Origin: Paragonimus skrjabini miyazakii
Lineage: Eukaryota > Platyhelminthes > Trematoda > Plagiorchiida > Troglotrematidae
Direction of reading: 5' to 3'
NCBI GenBank assembly: GCA_014338405.1
Contig: JTDE01000973.1
Coordinates: 112,608 to 176,607, forward strand
DNA length: 64,000 nucleotides
Below the pieces are notes generated by a model, which saw only the letters and a list, made by a program, of their open reading frames with translations, had not been told where the DNA came from and ran no database searches. Positions within the stretch are counted from its first letter, which is position 1, and every line of letters begins with the position of its first letter. Of this stretch, positions 48,846 to 62,730 are shown one piece after another. The position numbers and the translations under genes are program-made.

Positions 48846-51800
48846 ATTATATTCGATCTTCAATATGCGGTTCACTCATTTCAAAACTTCATTGTTCAAC
48901 CTGTACTGGGTTTGCAGTTAGTTTTTCCTGCCTGACTATATTTTGTTCACCAGCCGTTCTTTGTCAAGCCATAGAACGCTTAAGTGAATGCAAGGTTTTC
49001 ATCACTTTGGCAAAGTGATACTGTATGAGTACAAACGGAGTTACGCCGCTCGATGCAAACATGCGAGACCCATAAGTTCCAGTAGAAAGCATCAGTGGTT
49101 AATTTGGAGTTGTAAACTGTTATGTGCGTCTCTGTCCTGTTCCCGACTTTTGGGTGACTAACCTACCCAGTATTTCCAACGTGAATGCTTCACTTACATC
49201 TTACAACGTTGAGTGTGCACTCAGCCAAGGAACGACCCATGCGTACCTTAACGGAGACCGACTAACCACACAACGCTTGAGCGAACGCGTCGCATCAGTT
49301 TGCCTTCGACGGTGTGTTGAGGTTGAATAGCACAGGATTACATCTCATAACTTCCGATTTAATTGGCTTGTTATCTCCATCAAAAAGAGTGCCACTCCTA
49401 GTTGAAAGTGTCGATAGACACAAGTAATTGTTGGCGGTTGACTCAATAATATTTTCTCTGGAATAATCTTCATTGACCACTTAACATTGCGTTTCCAATG
49501 TTGGCATTCCATTATTTGTCCCTATTGACAATATTTGCAGTTTCAGTCAGCCCTCTTCAAGGCAACATGTTCTTCGGATTGTAAACATAAAGCAATGAAC
49601 GTCTGTAATACCATTATTTTTATCGAGCTTCTCTATCGGAAAATTAAAGCAGCACTCACGACACAATCAGCGCAAAACCAGTGAGGAAGCACACTACTCA
49701 CCACATCAGATATTATTTCTAACAAACTATCTGACAGTTACTTAACCATTCGTACTGTATAGGTTGTCATGTATTTAACGTAAAAACTCTTCTCGTTTTA
49801 TCAACTCAAGACCCCGTGAGCCTCAGTGATTTTCAAAAGACCTGACACTTACACTTATGTTTTCTTTTGTTTTAATCCATTTCGTTGCTCAATTGTTCCG
49901 GTTGCGATGGCTTATGTAAACTGTGTCACACCCAGGTATATTTCACAACCGAAAACTGCAAAACGAAAGAACAGTTAGTACTAACCATCTCTAGCAAGCC
50001 TATTTTGTTTCATATCGAAAAATTCCCTTCCAACCAGTTAACTTTTCATCACTACCATCAATATATATAAAGTTAGATTATCTCGTCTGCTTCTAGACAC
50101 CCCACTGTTCAACTGCAATTGACCGAGCAGAGTAAGCAGTTACTTCCATCGGCCTTTTCATTGAACAGTCAGTTGCTTAAGCAACAACTCTTCCTCCCAT
50201 CAATTTCTATCACGTAAAACTACGCATTCTAACAATTGTTACTTTGCCTGTCATTGCATTAACAATCACTTACAACACAATCATTATTGCTTGTCAAAGA
50301 CTAACAGGGCATCCATTCCTCAGTAAGGTTGAGGAAGTGTACTAGTATATTGTATTTCATAGTTACAATATTCCACGTACGTAATCATTGTGGAATCGTT
50401 TCAGCACATTGGTTAACTTGATTAAGTTGCTTTTGTGACAAAATAAAAACTTGTATACATCACATACTGCTTCGACTGTAACTTGAACGTAAACAGAGCT
50501 TCCACACAAATATCTCAATCCGTTTTACTGAATACGTCGTCACACCTTAGGTTGAATTTTATGATCTCACGCTCTACAGTAACCTCCCTTCGCAGACGTT
50601 GACTATTTGGTGTGTTGTGATGATCATTCGGATAATCCCTATACGTCTTTTCTGAGTTCAAACCGTTGAGTCCAATGAGTTTGGTCATGGTCTCTTCAAC
50701 TTTTTATCTGTCGTGTTAGTAGTAGTGGTTGAGTATGAGTAGATCTTCATACAGTCGATCAATTCAGTGGACTAGATCTGGCCATGACAAAAATCGAGGC
50801 TATACCTCAACCGAATCCCAAGTTATGGATGAGGCAATAGATATTTAACAGTCTAATGCTGTACCGACAAAAGAAAAGCACCCTTCCTCTTCTGGCTCTT
50901 ACATATTTAATCTGACCTTGTTTGCAATGAACACTTGAATTGTCACATCGGTATTTTATCCGTGTGTAGGGTTTCTATACCCCTTACATATATCAGTTAC
51001 TTGATGTGTGTCACTTCTGAACATGGTTGAAATGTTTTTATTTTAAACCATTGTAGTTATCATAATAACGTGCTAATACGTCGTGGAAATAGCTTTTAGT
51101 ATTCAAGAAAAATCATGCGATACAAGTTTTTTTACGTACAGATACCTACTGTTTTCAGTCCCATCGGGGGAAACTACAACTTCACGCTAGTAAAAGGCCA
51201 AACATGCCGTGACATATTGCTCAGCCAGGTTGATGTTACATTTAATTAACGCTGATTGTGTGAAACTCAGCTGAGTGACTGGACTAATATATTTCAAATA
51301 ATCCGAGCCATGGAGAACCATCATTTGAAAGTGATTTTCTAGTACTTTCTAAGAAGGTCCGACCTAAACATTTGGCGCTTTCTTCCTTCCAATACCACAC
51401 AAACTGAACTCACAAATGATTCATTAATGAGATCAACACAACATTAATATAAGTGGAAAAGACTGACGAGCAGTCTACCTCCCACAGTTTATCAGTCAGT
51501 CAACAGTTCCATCGAAAATAGACCAGTTGTTAGCACAGTTGCAAAATTCGGAGGAAAGCAAAATGATGAACATGGGCCCGAAATTTGATCAAACTGCAGG
51601 TAAGATTTACTGAAGGAAAATCACGTGATTTCCCAAAGTGATCAGAAAAAATTCAATCTAAAACAAGCTGACAACTAGTGACTTACATGAGTAATGAGTT
51701 GTCAGCAGGAACCCATAGTGGTACAGCCCCGGTCATGCGAAACTAGGGGTATGCACCAATCCATTTTTGCTGTTAGCTTCAGCCCGGATGCTCGCCGTAC

Positions 51801-52164
51801 TCGCTTGAATTTCACGAATAGCCACTTTCCGTTGCTTTTGTCTGGTTGGCCGAATATAATAGATTAAGCACATCTTGCATAGTTCAAGATTTTGGTCAGA
51901 CTTGAATTACTTTTACTGGTTACTTACAGACCTGTCACATTCAGATAGACGGCAGCATAAACCCACCTTACGCATGTCACAATAAAGCATCTCATGAATT
52001 CGACAGTGTATTGTCCAGCTGAAGTCGCATAGTTCAGTCTTCAGCCGCAGAGCATGTCAATGAAACCATAAGCACGATGCTATCATGAGATTACACAAGA
52101 AATATTTGATGATCTGTGATATTCCTGTTGATTTGAACGCAATTATTTTTGTAGGTAAAAGGCT
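48846..52164. other. No supported gene
   Basis: Short frames (49124-49330 plus, 49295-49480 minus, 49885-50070 plus) without firm motifs. No repeat was recognised apart from the possible PLE piece near 49.3 kb. Confidence 0.45.
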
Positions 52165-52445
52165 TTTGATGGCTTTCGTAATATGTTCATGACGGTAGAA
52201 ATTTGGCTCTGACATATGTTCCGCTGGATGTTCTTTACTACTGCAAAATTACGTATACGCAGCGGAATATGTTCACACATGCTGCTGTCCCAACTTGAGA
52301 TGCAAAAACTGAGGCATCGTAAATCACACACACATCAGTTTTACCACTTAACTGGTGTTAGTAGTCAAAAACACTTGAAGGGAATTTGTGGAATCTTAAT
52401 TTGTCTCAAGAACACAAATGATTCTCGCATCCAGAAACTAAAATG
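52165..52445 (+). pseudogene. PLE GIY-YIG remnant
   Basis: WMFFTTAKLRIR at about 52225-52260 fits YIGRTxRKLxxR. In the next frame AEYVHTC fits SEHIPxW. From 52281 LLSQLEMQKLRHRKSHTHQF, then GVSSQKHLKG and LKNTNDSRIQKLK, fits WLLxQ..., SSIxKHLxETGH and K..NSRILKF of PLE endonucleases. Two frame changes and many substitutions are required. A short inverted pair, CATATGTTCCGCTG (52213-52226) against CAGCGGAATATGTT (52259-52272), lies within the remnant. Confidence 0.48.
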
Positions 52446-55400
52446 ACAAAAGTGCTATTTATAATTTGAGCCATTTTGTCGCTTCAACCGAGTCCAAAGA
52501 GAGCGACAAAAAATAATCCCTACTTGAGTTATTCTGTGAAATGATTGCGAGTGTTTCGATTCACTGGATGGTTACCTATTTCGACTGGTTGTTCATGGAG
52601 AGATGTTTAGTAAAAGCAGCAGTTGAAGGCAAAAAAATTATGTGAAGGGTAGTTGTTGGGGTTTTCTTTGTGCTGACACCAAAAAATGCACCCTCCTAGA
52701 CGCTCAAAGTGTACTACTGACTTCACCGGGCAACCGTTTGACGATATCTTGCTAAGTTGCATTGTCCACCCTTTAACCAGCGATTAACGTTACCTTCACC
52801 AAAGAAGTAATAAACAATTTGTTTCACAAAGCCCTGTGAATGAAATGTTGTTCATTACTTTTCACTATTGGTTGTTTGCAGCTGGTTGTATATATTGTTT
52901 GACCCACTCCTTTCTTTTTCATTTATGGCGGTGATGAGGCAATGACTCGGAGTGCCTATACGATTACTTTCGGCTGTAAAAATTTATTTCCACCAACCTT
53001 ATTACCACATAATTCCAACGATATTTTGTGGAGATCAGCGTAAATAATAATTGTGTATTGTGTATGTGTGTTCCACTGCGTTCAATGAATTATGCATTAG
53101 AAAATTAGTACCAGAAGTAATTAGCTCGGATTTCGAACTGCCCTGGAATCCAGCTCATTCGTATTTGTAGTAAAGTTAACTACTTGATGATGACAAACTC
53201 ATGTTACGTCTGTTGGTTTTTGGATATGTTGCAGAATTGTTTCAAAATACAATACACCTTTCTTTCATACATTGTACCTTGTGAAATGAAAACAATGAAG
53301 TGAGTACCAAAACTTTAAAAAGTGTACTGTAGGCTAATTGCGATGCACATTACAGTAAGAATAACTGAGGTTAAGTGACGCGAAAATAATGTCCTATGCT
53401 ATGGGTGAGCATAAAGTTTACAAATTGTCTACTCAAAAATGGATGACACCCACAAGACACTAGCCGAAAAGCCCCACTGAACCATACACTGACGCCAAGT
53501 CATCTCTTAAATGTACGCCATATACCCCCAAAACAAGAAGCTGGCGGTCCGAAAACCTTGAAGTCAACGAACAATATAAAGCAATACCGCCCCCCTTATG
53601 GGCATAAAAAATTAGCTTATCATGGAAACAAGTCAACGAAATGTTTGTTTGTTTCTTGGTGCCGTTTTCTTACTCCCCTCAATTTTATCGTTCCTCTCCT
53701 ATATAAATTATTAATGGACTGTACGTAGCGCTCGATGAATAAAAATTGAACATTATCCGTTAGAGATTACAGATGCTGACATTCTGGTTAAACCCTTTTA
53801 AAAGTAGCATCACACCCGAGTTTGACTTCGGTTGGATTTCCTCAGTAATGCATATCCTGATCAGAGCCTATATTAGAGATTCAGCCACCTAAGCCATAAC
53901 ATTCTCACTTGCAAACCAGTTGTTTGCTTACAGTTGAAGATGTCTTGATGCCGAATTTCTGGATCTATACATGGTGACGTTGCCAGGGTGTATTTTTCAA
54001 AACAATGCTTAAACATTTTGGGATTTTTTGTCAATAACTGTGTCAGCGACTGGTAAACTACTGATGACATTAGTGAGGATAAGCAGGACCGGATGCTCAA
54101 CTGATGAAAACAATTTCAGTAGAAAGAATTAAGTTTAAACTGAATTCAAACAATTTGTCGACCAGAATAGTGAAGCCTATAACATTGAAAACACCTAGTA
54201 GTAATCTCCAAAATTTATGTGTGAAGCCCCGGTGTATACCCCAAAAATATAAACTCTAATTCCCCAACTAGTGATTTGCATCAATCTTCCGTTTTAAAAT
54301 AATTTTGTTTACACCACCTAGTTATTCCATTCGTTCGTTCGTTTCATTTTGTCGAACATCTAATCATTTGACTTGCTTTCTGATAGAAGATGATCAAAAC
54401 GCAGTATCAAACTTATTTCATTTTGTCAACACACCCAAAGCAGAAACTGATGAATAAGTAGACCTAAACTGCATCCAACTTAAGCTGCTTTTCCTCACGT
54501 TTATTTGCCATGGGGATTTTGTGTTTATTCTAATAGTACCTTCTCAATATCCTCTAAAATATCATTCGTCATCTACAACCGCCTTATCGCTACTAACACT
54601 TACAATGACCGGTTAAAATCCCCTTGATTCTTTGTTCGATTGAAGTCGTCTGTACTTATTGCCACCTATTATTTTGTTCCATCTGGAAAATTGGCAGTTG
54701 CTTGTACTTTTACGTCCAATGAACGAACCAAATTTTCGTAAAGGTCATTTTAGCTGCTTTGTGTTCGACTTTCTTTCATGCAGCATTTCTGGCACAGTTA
54801 GTAATAGCCGCAATAGCAAGGATTGTGATGTATGTTTCCGCTGACAGGTCGTGTTCTGTTCTAACATGCACACTCCAAAGGTACTAATGTCAAGCACACG
54901 TGATCTTGTTCAGACCAGCTTACTTGCACGAAAGCAAGATCTTCTAACAAAGGAGTAAATTGGGGGAAAAGAAGGCCCAAATATCGCTTTAACAACCGCC
55001 TGGGCATTCAGATGCAGTTGAAAAAATATGTTGCCTGCTGAAATGAAATGAGCTTCAAGGTCAACTGAAAATAACTTAACTAACGACCTCTTCCTGATGG
55101 ATTCATGAACAAAGGTTGAATTTTGGAAAACACTATAGCCAATCATAACAGACACAGACAAAACATGTTCCACATTAATAGTCTAGCAACGCTGATGGAC
55201 ATTGACTGTCTAACTTGAATTCGGAGGGAGAATTTCACAAAATAGCTTTATTTTTTGCATAGTCGACGAGAATGTTTCCCCCTATGACTTCACAATCAAT
55301 CTGTATTTTCTAAGAAAATCGTCACTAACCGGTTAAAAATTAGTGAATTCATCCAATTTACCGATTTATTGTTTAGTAGCATTAACGCATCGGAAACCTC

Positions 55401-56344
55401 TCTCCACGACAGCGTGTTATTAAAATCATCCGCCGCGCCAGTATTTTGCTTTTTATTGCTTAATACGCTTCTCATTTGCTATATTTTACCTCGACAATAA
55501 TTCAGTCGGTTTCAGAATGCACCATCTTCAAGGTCGCTTGCTTTAGATGAGTAATCTCACATTGAAAAACGCATCACTATGACGTGCAATACTATAGTCA
55601 GTTCTAGGAGATCCCTCGTTCAAGATATTCCATCGCCTTGTTCTCATGCTGATTTCAGCAGCCGGGATAATTGTTATGGTTGAGAAGATGCAAACTTAGC
55701 ACGACATGAGGCCTCTTACAACATAAGCAGGTTTACATCATAATCCGTCGATGTTTACGTCGAGAGGTTACGGCACCTAGTTGGGATTTTTTTCAGCCCA
55801 TATATACGAAAGAGGCAATTTAGAGCTGCAACCCATGAAAGAGTATCCATTGTTCACTTGGCCGACGAAATCCAACAGGCATCAGTGAAGCTGCCTCATT
55901 CATTCTGACCAGTGCATACAACATAACACCATGAGTGTAATAATAACTTAAATTAGAAACATGAAATCCTCAACGTTTCTAGAACCTCATATCTTTACGT
56001 CCGACATATCTTTTAAATTCGACACCCTCATCCACAAGGACACTGCAACCTTCGTTGACGGAATGTTCATATATTACCTGTACAGAATGAAAGCCACAGT
56101 CAAATTGATAAGAAATAAATCTAGTTCTGAATAATTACTTCAATATTCGTGCGAATTCTTCTCGTTTCCCGAACCGCCGTTTCATCAAAATGTCGCAAAA
56201 TCCGATTGTACTTAATGACAAAGTTTTCATACGTCAGTCTTCAAGCAAATCCATCCATTAAATGACTGTGTCAAAGCGCGATGTCCCAGATATTGTGTAG
56301 CATTTGTTTGGTTGGCGGCATCCGAAACGAATTAGCCTGTTACA
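52446..56344. other. No supported gene
   Basis: A small inverted pair TTTTGTCGCT / AGCGACAAAA lies at about 52475-52511. Frames at 53873-54100 minus, 54659-54844 plus and 54910-55173 minus have no recognisable motif. Confidence 0.45.
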
Positions 56345-56450
56345 GTGACCGAAGCCAAAGTACGCCTGCGCTGTGAACCATCACCCCAAATGGCTTGCGC
56401 TGCACCACTTACGGTTCCACTCACACACGCCGTATCTGGTGTAAACCTGA
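56345..56450 (+). repeat. Dispersed repeat family D, copy 2
   Basis: This aligns with 5380-5480 (GAAGCC, CATCACC.CAA.TGGCTTG, GCTG.ACCACTTACGGTTCCA, CTCACACACGCC). Frames are open on both strands over the same bases (56332-56571 minus, 56345-56557 plus), which reflects base composition and not coding. It is followed by a short CA-rich run near 56520. Confidence 0.5.
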
Positions 56451-59400
56451 AGGAGAAGACCAGTAGATGTGTGAGTGAGGGCTTTGTGTCCAGCCGGCCA
56501 ATGTCGGTAATTCCATTTATACACACACATACAAAAACATTTATAAAGTGTAGTTGACATGCGTGTGACATGACGACATCTAAATATCTAGGAGCATTTG
56601 TTGTGGAAAACCTGACTCAAGCGTGCACCATATAGTGCAGTAGATTTCTATATTGTCAATTCGTGTGCATCTCAAATTCTGGAGATAAACATATCTTTAA
56701 AAATACACTGCAAGTTTTACTCCGGAAAACATCACATTGTTTTGCCATCTCAGTATCCTATTCAAGTTTATCAAGGCAGTGGATTCTTTTATAATTTTTC
56801 AAGTGTTTATTTAACATGGCTGTTAGCTTCTCGTGTTTTCAACCTACACTACTTTCTCATTAAACTCAACAGTTTCTGCCAACTGTTCGCGCCAAACTTA
56901 GCCCGATAGTGGTCACCACTTGTGGTGTGTGTTTATTTATTTTATATCTCTATCGGAAGATACACAGTTGTTTTAATCTCTGCCTACTACGAACGACCAC
57001 AAATAGTCTGGGATTCCCTATCTGTCTCCTATTAGTGAATTTCGTGTAATTTTTGACGCATTCGTTCTCGTCCCCGGAATTTGTTTCCATTTGGACCGAT
57101 TTCTTCACATAGTCAAAAATTCATCTGTCATGTTCCGATTAAATATTGTTATTCCCGAATGAATTTGTAAACCGTCAAAACCGCGATGTGAGATGCATGA
57201 TTATGAAAAAATTATTTAGCTTTTTTCATTCGCGTAGGCAAAATGTCAAGCAAACAAATAGAATAATATGCATCTACGGAAGAAAGATCAGATGATTTAA
57301 GAAACGAATCATTCGCATGAGTGAATTAATCAAAACTGACAACAGTGTTTAACCGTACATGTGTTGAATTTCTTGACTAATTACACTAGAGAGGAAAACC
57401 TACAACAATTGTCAGTATAGATTAGCCTCTCGGTAAAGCAAAAAAACAGTGAGATGAATCTCACCGGAATTTAAAAGTAGACAAAATGGAAAAGTAGCCA
57501 CCGTCTCCTTTATTCTGTCACTCAATGAGTGATACGTTTTATTATGTGAAAAATAGTGTAAAAAGTATGGTTTGAAATGAATGAGCACAAACGCTCCGGA
57601 AAACTTATGGCAATGCTTCCCTCAGTATCACAAGTTTTGAGAACCGTTCAGGGGCCACACCAAGATTTGAGGTTGGAACGCCTTCATAGTAAGATCTGTG
57701 CAGTGTAAATTGGCATAAACGTGTAAATTCGTAAACACTGTTGACTGCTCAAGAGTGGACACTTGATCTGCTGTCGATGTTAAACGATGTGAGTTGTTTG
57801 AGTCAGCACAAAGGCCATGGTTAATATAGATTTATGGTTTAGTTTCGCTTTTAATCATTGTTCCATGGAAGTGCAAAGTCTTTTACCTTAGGTGATAAAC
57901 GTATGTATGCAAGAAACCATTACGACGGTCAGCTAAACGTCAATAGGCACAACACAACAATGTATACAACTTTGGTGTGCTTCTTTTGGATGGGAGTATA
58001 TTAACCAAAACAAACCCCGTCGAGAAAATGTTCACCTAGGTTAAAATTGGCCAAATAAAAACGGGAAAGAAACTTTTGTGCACAGAAACCTGCAGGTTTA
58101 CATCAACAGATATGTGTCATGATGATGTGAATGCACCAAGTTCATTGGCAAGATTATCTCACATATATGCAAATAATATACAATATATACTACAAATATA
58201 CGCAAACAAAATGGCTTAGACAAATTCGGGCATATACCTATAGCTTATATATCCAAATAAAAATGGTCATAGACGAATCAGTTTAATTATTAGTGAAATT
58301 GATCAACTTATTCAGGCGAATTGATTAATCACGGTTTCTTGTTCCCATACACCCCGTTTGTTTGCTGTTTTGCATTCGAAAAACAAGCGTAATCCTCTTT
58401 TATTCTGCACATAATTGTGTGTGCGAAAATGGGCAGTAACATTGCTCAACTAAATAGGCATTTATGAAAACCCTTCCGAATAGTACGTGCTAGTCACTTA
58501 GCTGCATGATAACCGCTGAAGGAGGAAGTTGTAAGAATTGCGAGCAAATTATTGGGCACTGAGGTAGACAGAAATAGTTGACATATTTTGCCGGTCAGAC
58601 CCATATATCAAAAGCGTCCGCATCCCATTTGCAACTCTCTACAACTTACAATGTACACTGTTTGCATATAGCCACTTACCTTTAGTGAATACATTGATCT
58701 TTTATTAGTTCCCGCACTGCATTATTCGTCTATTACGTGAGCCATTTAACGCGACGCAACACTTGAGGCTCAATATGTTTGGAAAAGAGGACGAATGCGC
58801 ATACGAGTTCGGGCTTTATAACCGGAATTCGTTATCATCCGCAGCCTATATGATTAAGTATTTCACAAATTTGGGGTAAGCGCGTAATTCGCTGTACGAC
58901 AACTTGAAAGCGGCATCGAAATTGACTTTGTAAATCACCTATTTGATTACAGCTTTAGTACCGTCGGGCATAGAACTCTGATCATACTTTCACGATTGCT
59001 GATCTACCGACTTCACATTAGGCATTACCGAATTGTCCTATTTGAACGCTTGGCAACGTTCGCTTGTGAGTAATGATCAGGCTGCCCAATCGTCGCGATA
59101 TTAGAAACAGCAACTTACTAGTTACCTTGTAGCTATTGTCGATCACATACAATTACGAGCAAGTGGCATGGTAAATGTGTTACAGGCTATTTACCAGGGT
59201 AAGAGATTTAATTACGCAACTGGACGTATGCACACACCGACGTCCGAAGAAAAACGACCAGTTAGAAGGGTGGAGGGAGAAGAAGAAACCTTTGTATTTC
59301 AGGCGGTACTAGGTTCAGTTGATTTTGCCGGCTACAGTGACAAATCACTTTTAGCTGGATGATGTACTCTCCGGGACAATCGAACCGTAGCTGAACATGA

Positions 59401-60976
59401 AAGCATAAATGTACATAATACATTAGATGCAATTACTGGGAAGTATGTCTAAGCTAAGGTTGTAATGTGTTCTTAGTTGTGCAGCACACACGCAATACAC
59501 TGACGAAATCAGTGTTGTGTAGGCCAGTTATCACTCACCAGTAAATTCCTGTATCCATGATCATAGGCGTTACATGTTGCGGATCATAGATTTATCTCGA
59601 TTTCTATTTGCACGAAGCGCTTGTGATAACATATGGTGATTCGGGTCCATCACTTCATTTCCACACTTTTGTAAACTTGAATAAATAGAATTCATATACA
59701 TTTTGTTTTCTCATTGAAAACCAGAGGCAAAGTGGGTTTCCGTACAAGAATATGTCTACGGTTCAGCAGTTTCATGTAAATGACATTCGGTCGCTGTAAC
59801 ATATGATCCAACAGCACGGTAACCCTGACCGTAACTGCGACCTCATTTTATACTTAAATTATAATCGGAACGGTATAATCGGTTTCTGATCAATAACTAT
59901 TTATTCTTCGTCTCTTTCACATTTAATTGCAGCGTCCACATTCATGAAGACTTTGTGGCAAACTCATGCCTAAAAGGCGGTTTAGACTCCAGTTTTGCTC
60001 TTGTTAGAGCTCGCCATTCTTGTCACAGTAGGAAGGCGAACTCAAACCACGTTTACCAGAGGAATCCGTGTTAACCACAATTGAACCCGCCTCACACAGG
60101 ACAAAGCCGAATTGTCTTATGCAAATTCTCAGCTACTTACGCTTGCGGGTACTTAGCAGGTTGGTCAGTCCTCTCTGCAAAAATGACCAGTTAATCCCTG
60201 CTTAACTCCAATAGATAACACCTTGGTTTCGACTCTTACTCAAGGCAGAATTATCCAGTTTCATTGCAATTGTTCACAACTATTGTAGATTACTGATGAG
60301 TAGTCCGAAATGTGTCTAACTTGAAGCTGCACTGTATAACAATTGAAGATGTTTCACCGGAAGTGAAATTATTTGCCAGATTTTAGTTTCTAGTTAATTC
60401 TCCTGGTTTAAAGTGCTGTTACTACGAAAACATTGTCCTCTTCAGGGCTACCTCATAGTACGCGCCTAGCTCATTTTTGTCCTGCCGATTACAGTTTTCA
60501 GGTTACGACGTTCAATCTGACCTAGATATGGCAGATGCGAGTTGTACAAAAATCAAGTAGTCTGGGTAAGAACATTTATATATGAAAGTCTCACTGACGA
60601 TCTATCCCAACCATGCACGTGAACGTACAGCAAATAAAAGGGAGATCAACGTCACTTTTCTTCTGACATCGCAGCGTGTCTGCCCAACCGAAATAAATTT
60701 GGCTATTTACTGCTGGATTTTATTAGACAGTTTGCCTTTATACAAGATTAACACACCTTATATTTTGATTCAGAAGATAATTTCAACAACATACTAAGAT
60801 TAGAACGACCTAGAGTAGACCACAGGTTTATATATATACTTCTACATTGTTAGAGGTTGTTAGCAATGCATTTTCTTACAGTGATCAGAGAGTGAACTGC
60901 AACCCTTGGTACTCTGAGTCTCTAGATTGGCAAATGCTCCACTTATATCTGTTTAGACGAAAGTGAATTTGTTAGG
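56451..60976. other. No supported gene
   Basis: One 64-codon plus frame (59168-59362) is charged and protein-like but unrecognised. A 71-codon frame lies at 60582-60797. AT-rich patches with short TA/CA runs occur near 58160-58260. No RNA genes were seen. Confidence 0.45.
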
Positions 60977-61083
60977 CACATACCCTGTTACTGTCCCAAG
61001 CCGCCTCCGTCGTGAGTAAGAAAAAATAACGATTGACTCAGTCCTACTCAGCGGAACTGTTCACGGCGGTCGAGACTTTTATG
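60977..61083 (+). repeat. Dispersed repeat family E, copy 1
   Basis: It shares with 63887-64000 the blocks GCCTCCGTCGTGAG, GACTCAGTCC, CAGCRGAACTGTTCA and CGGT.GAGACTTTT, in order and at the same spacing. It runs into the plus-strand frame 61089-61445, which also overlaps a long minus-strand frame (61269-61694, 141 codons, hydrophobic and AT-rich). Neither has a domain I recognise. Both are probably chance or repeat-derived. Confidence 0.6.
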
Positions 61084-62652
61084 CCGCTATGCTCATTTGC
61101 GACCCTAACTCTTTTTGTCCAGCAACTGTTTTGTTTGATGTCTTGGGATTGTTTGATCATTACACACTCTATAAATACTTTGTAATTGTCGCCTTTGTAG
61201 CACACGTGTTGAGGCTGAACAAAGCGGTTTTCTTCGTACGCGACTTTTGTCATGCCTTGGGAGCAAAATCACGGGACAATTGCGGTACTTTTCGGGACCG
61301 AGATTTTCGTGTGAATTATTACCGGGACGAGAATCCGATTTGTATCAAACGCACCACTATATCGAGAACGAACCAGCGTATTGTTTGGGAGAATTTGCAA
61401 CAGAATTGGAAGATCGCTGATAACAATCGAATTTTTTGGGTTTGATAATGAACATCTTGTTAAGCACACAGGAATCCGCACCAGACAGAAATATGGGGCC
61501 CAAATTAACCGAAAGTAAAAATCAATACAAATATATTCCTTTACAAAGTAGTGCGTCACATAAAAACGTATAGATATAGCTAGAACAGTATATAATGTAG
61601 TTATACACATTTGTATGTAATATAAATTTAAGTAAAAATACAACACAGTTAAAGAGAATATATTAAGAAAATTGTAACCAGCACATGGAAACAAAATATT
61701 TAGTTTGATTGCTAGCTAGCAGTGGCGTTAAATGTGGTATTGCAAAACCTATCCTGATTGTCAAGCATTTTGGAGACTCAAACTGGCATCACGGAGGTAA
61801 GCGGCAAGCATAATTTGTCGGCAGAATTTTCACAATGATTTTAGGCAAGATGTTCCAGGATAAACATATCCCGAGAAGGATAGTAGGTTATTTTCATTTC
61901 AGATGTCCTACCTGATTTTACAAATTCAGCAAATGAACACAAATACACGCAGCACAGGATGCAACGTTCGACGTAACCTACTATGGAACGTAATGATTTG
62001 TTAATAAATCATGTACGACTGACCGATGTTAATTGAGCTGCCGTGGTAAAAATAACGAGGTGATAAAATACTGTGTTACCCTGTACTGTTGCCCCTCAAC
62101 TGGATAAATTTCATGAATAAGGAGCAGTTGGCATGTATGAATACTTACCTAAATATGTAGAACTTGCGGCTTAGATCCAGTAAGATACACTAGTATCATG
62201 TTGAAACTAAACTTCCCGTCAAGTCTAGAGGAAGGTTGTGTTTATATTTTTCACTGATCCTGTTGTGTGCTTATCATTACAGCAAAAACCGAATCGAAAT
62301 AACAAAGTTATATGCAAGTGATGTGTACTTCAGGAGGACTTTTTAACGTTGAGCCTATTTTTTGCTTCATTTTAGCAAACTGTGTCTTCCATATGGTTTT
62401 GGATACTTTTTAGGGAACTAATGTATGACAACCTTGAGTAGCTACAGATGATCAGCTAATTGCAGGTTGATTGCAGTTTCTGGCCACTTAGTTTCAGTTG
62501 TATTACTACGTAATTTGGTTTTGAAGCAGTTCTGTATAAAACAACATAAGAGTGAAGTTACATATACCTCATAAACCGTATTACGAGTCATCCTTTACCC
62601 GGTGATGACTAGGACTAGGTATGAACCCATTACAGAGGTTGGTCATCGGTTG
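61084..62652. other. No supported gene
   Basis: This contains the overlapping antisense frames at 61089-61445 and 61269-61694. Three CGGGAC words lie close together near 61272-61330, hinting at a short decayed tandem. Nothing else was recognised. Confidence 0.4.
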
Positions 62653-62730
62653 TAGCTCACTGGTTCGGTAGTCAGGCTTAGGTTGTCACTATAATGTCTG
62701 TCAATCTGTGGAACCTCTAGCGCTTTTTTT
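62653..62730 (+). mobile_element. Possible SINE promoter remnant
   Basis: TAGCTCACTGGTT at 62653-62665 resembles a pol III A box. AGGTTGTCACT at 62680-62690 could be a mutated B box. A run of seven T at 62724-62730 would act as a pol III stop. Each element is weak alone. The order and spacing are right for a tRNA-derived SINE head. Confidence 0.3.

Noticed and set aside
61269..61694. The longest open frame (141 codons, minus)
   Set aside because: Hydrophobic, AT-driven composition, overlaps another frame antisense, and no motif. Treated as chance.
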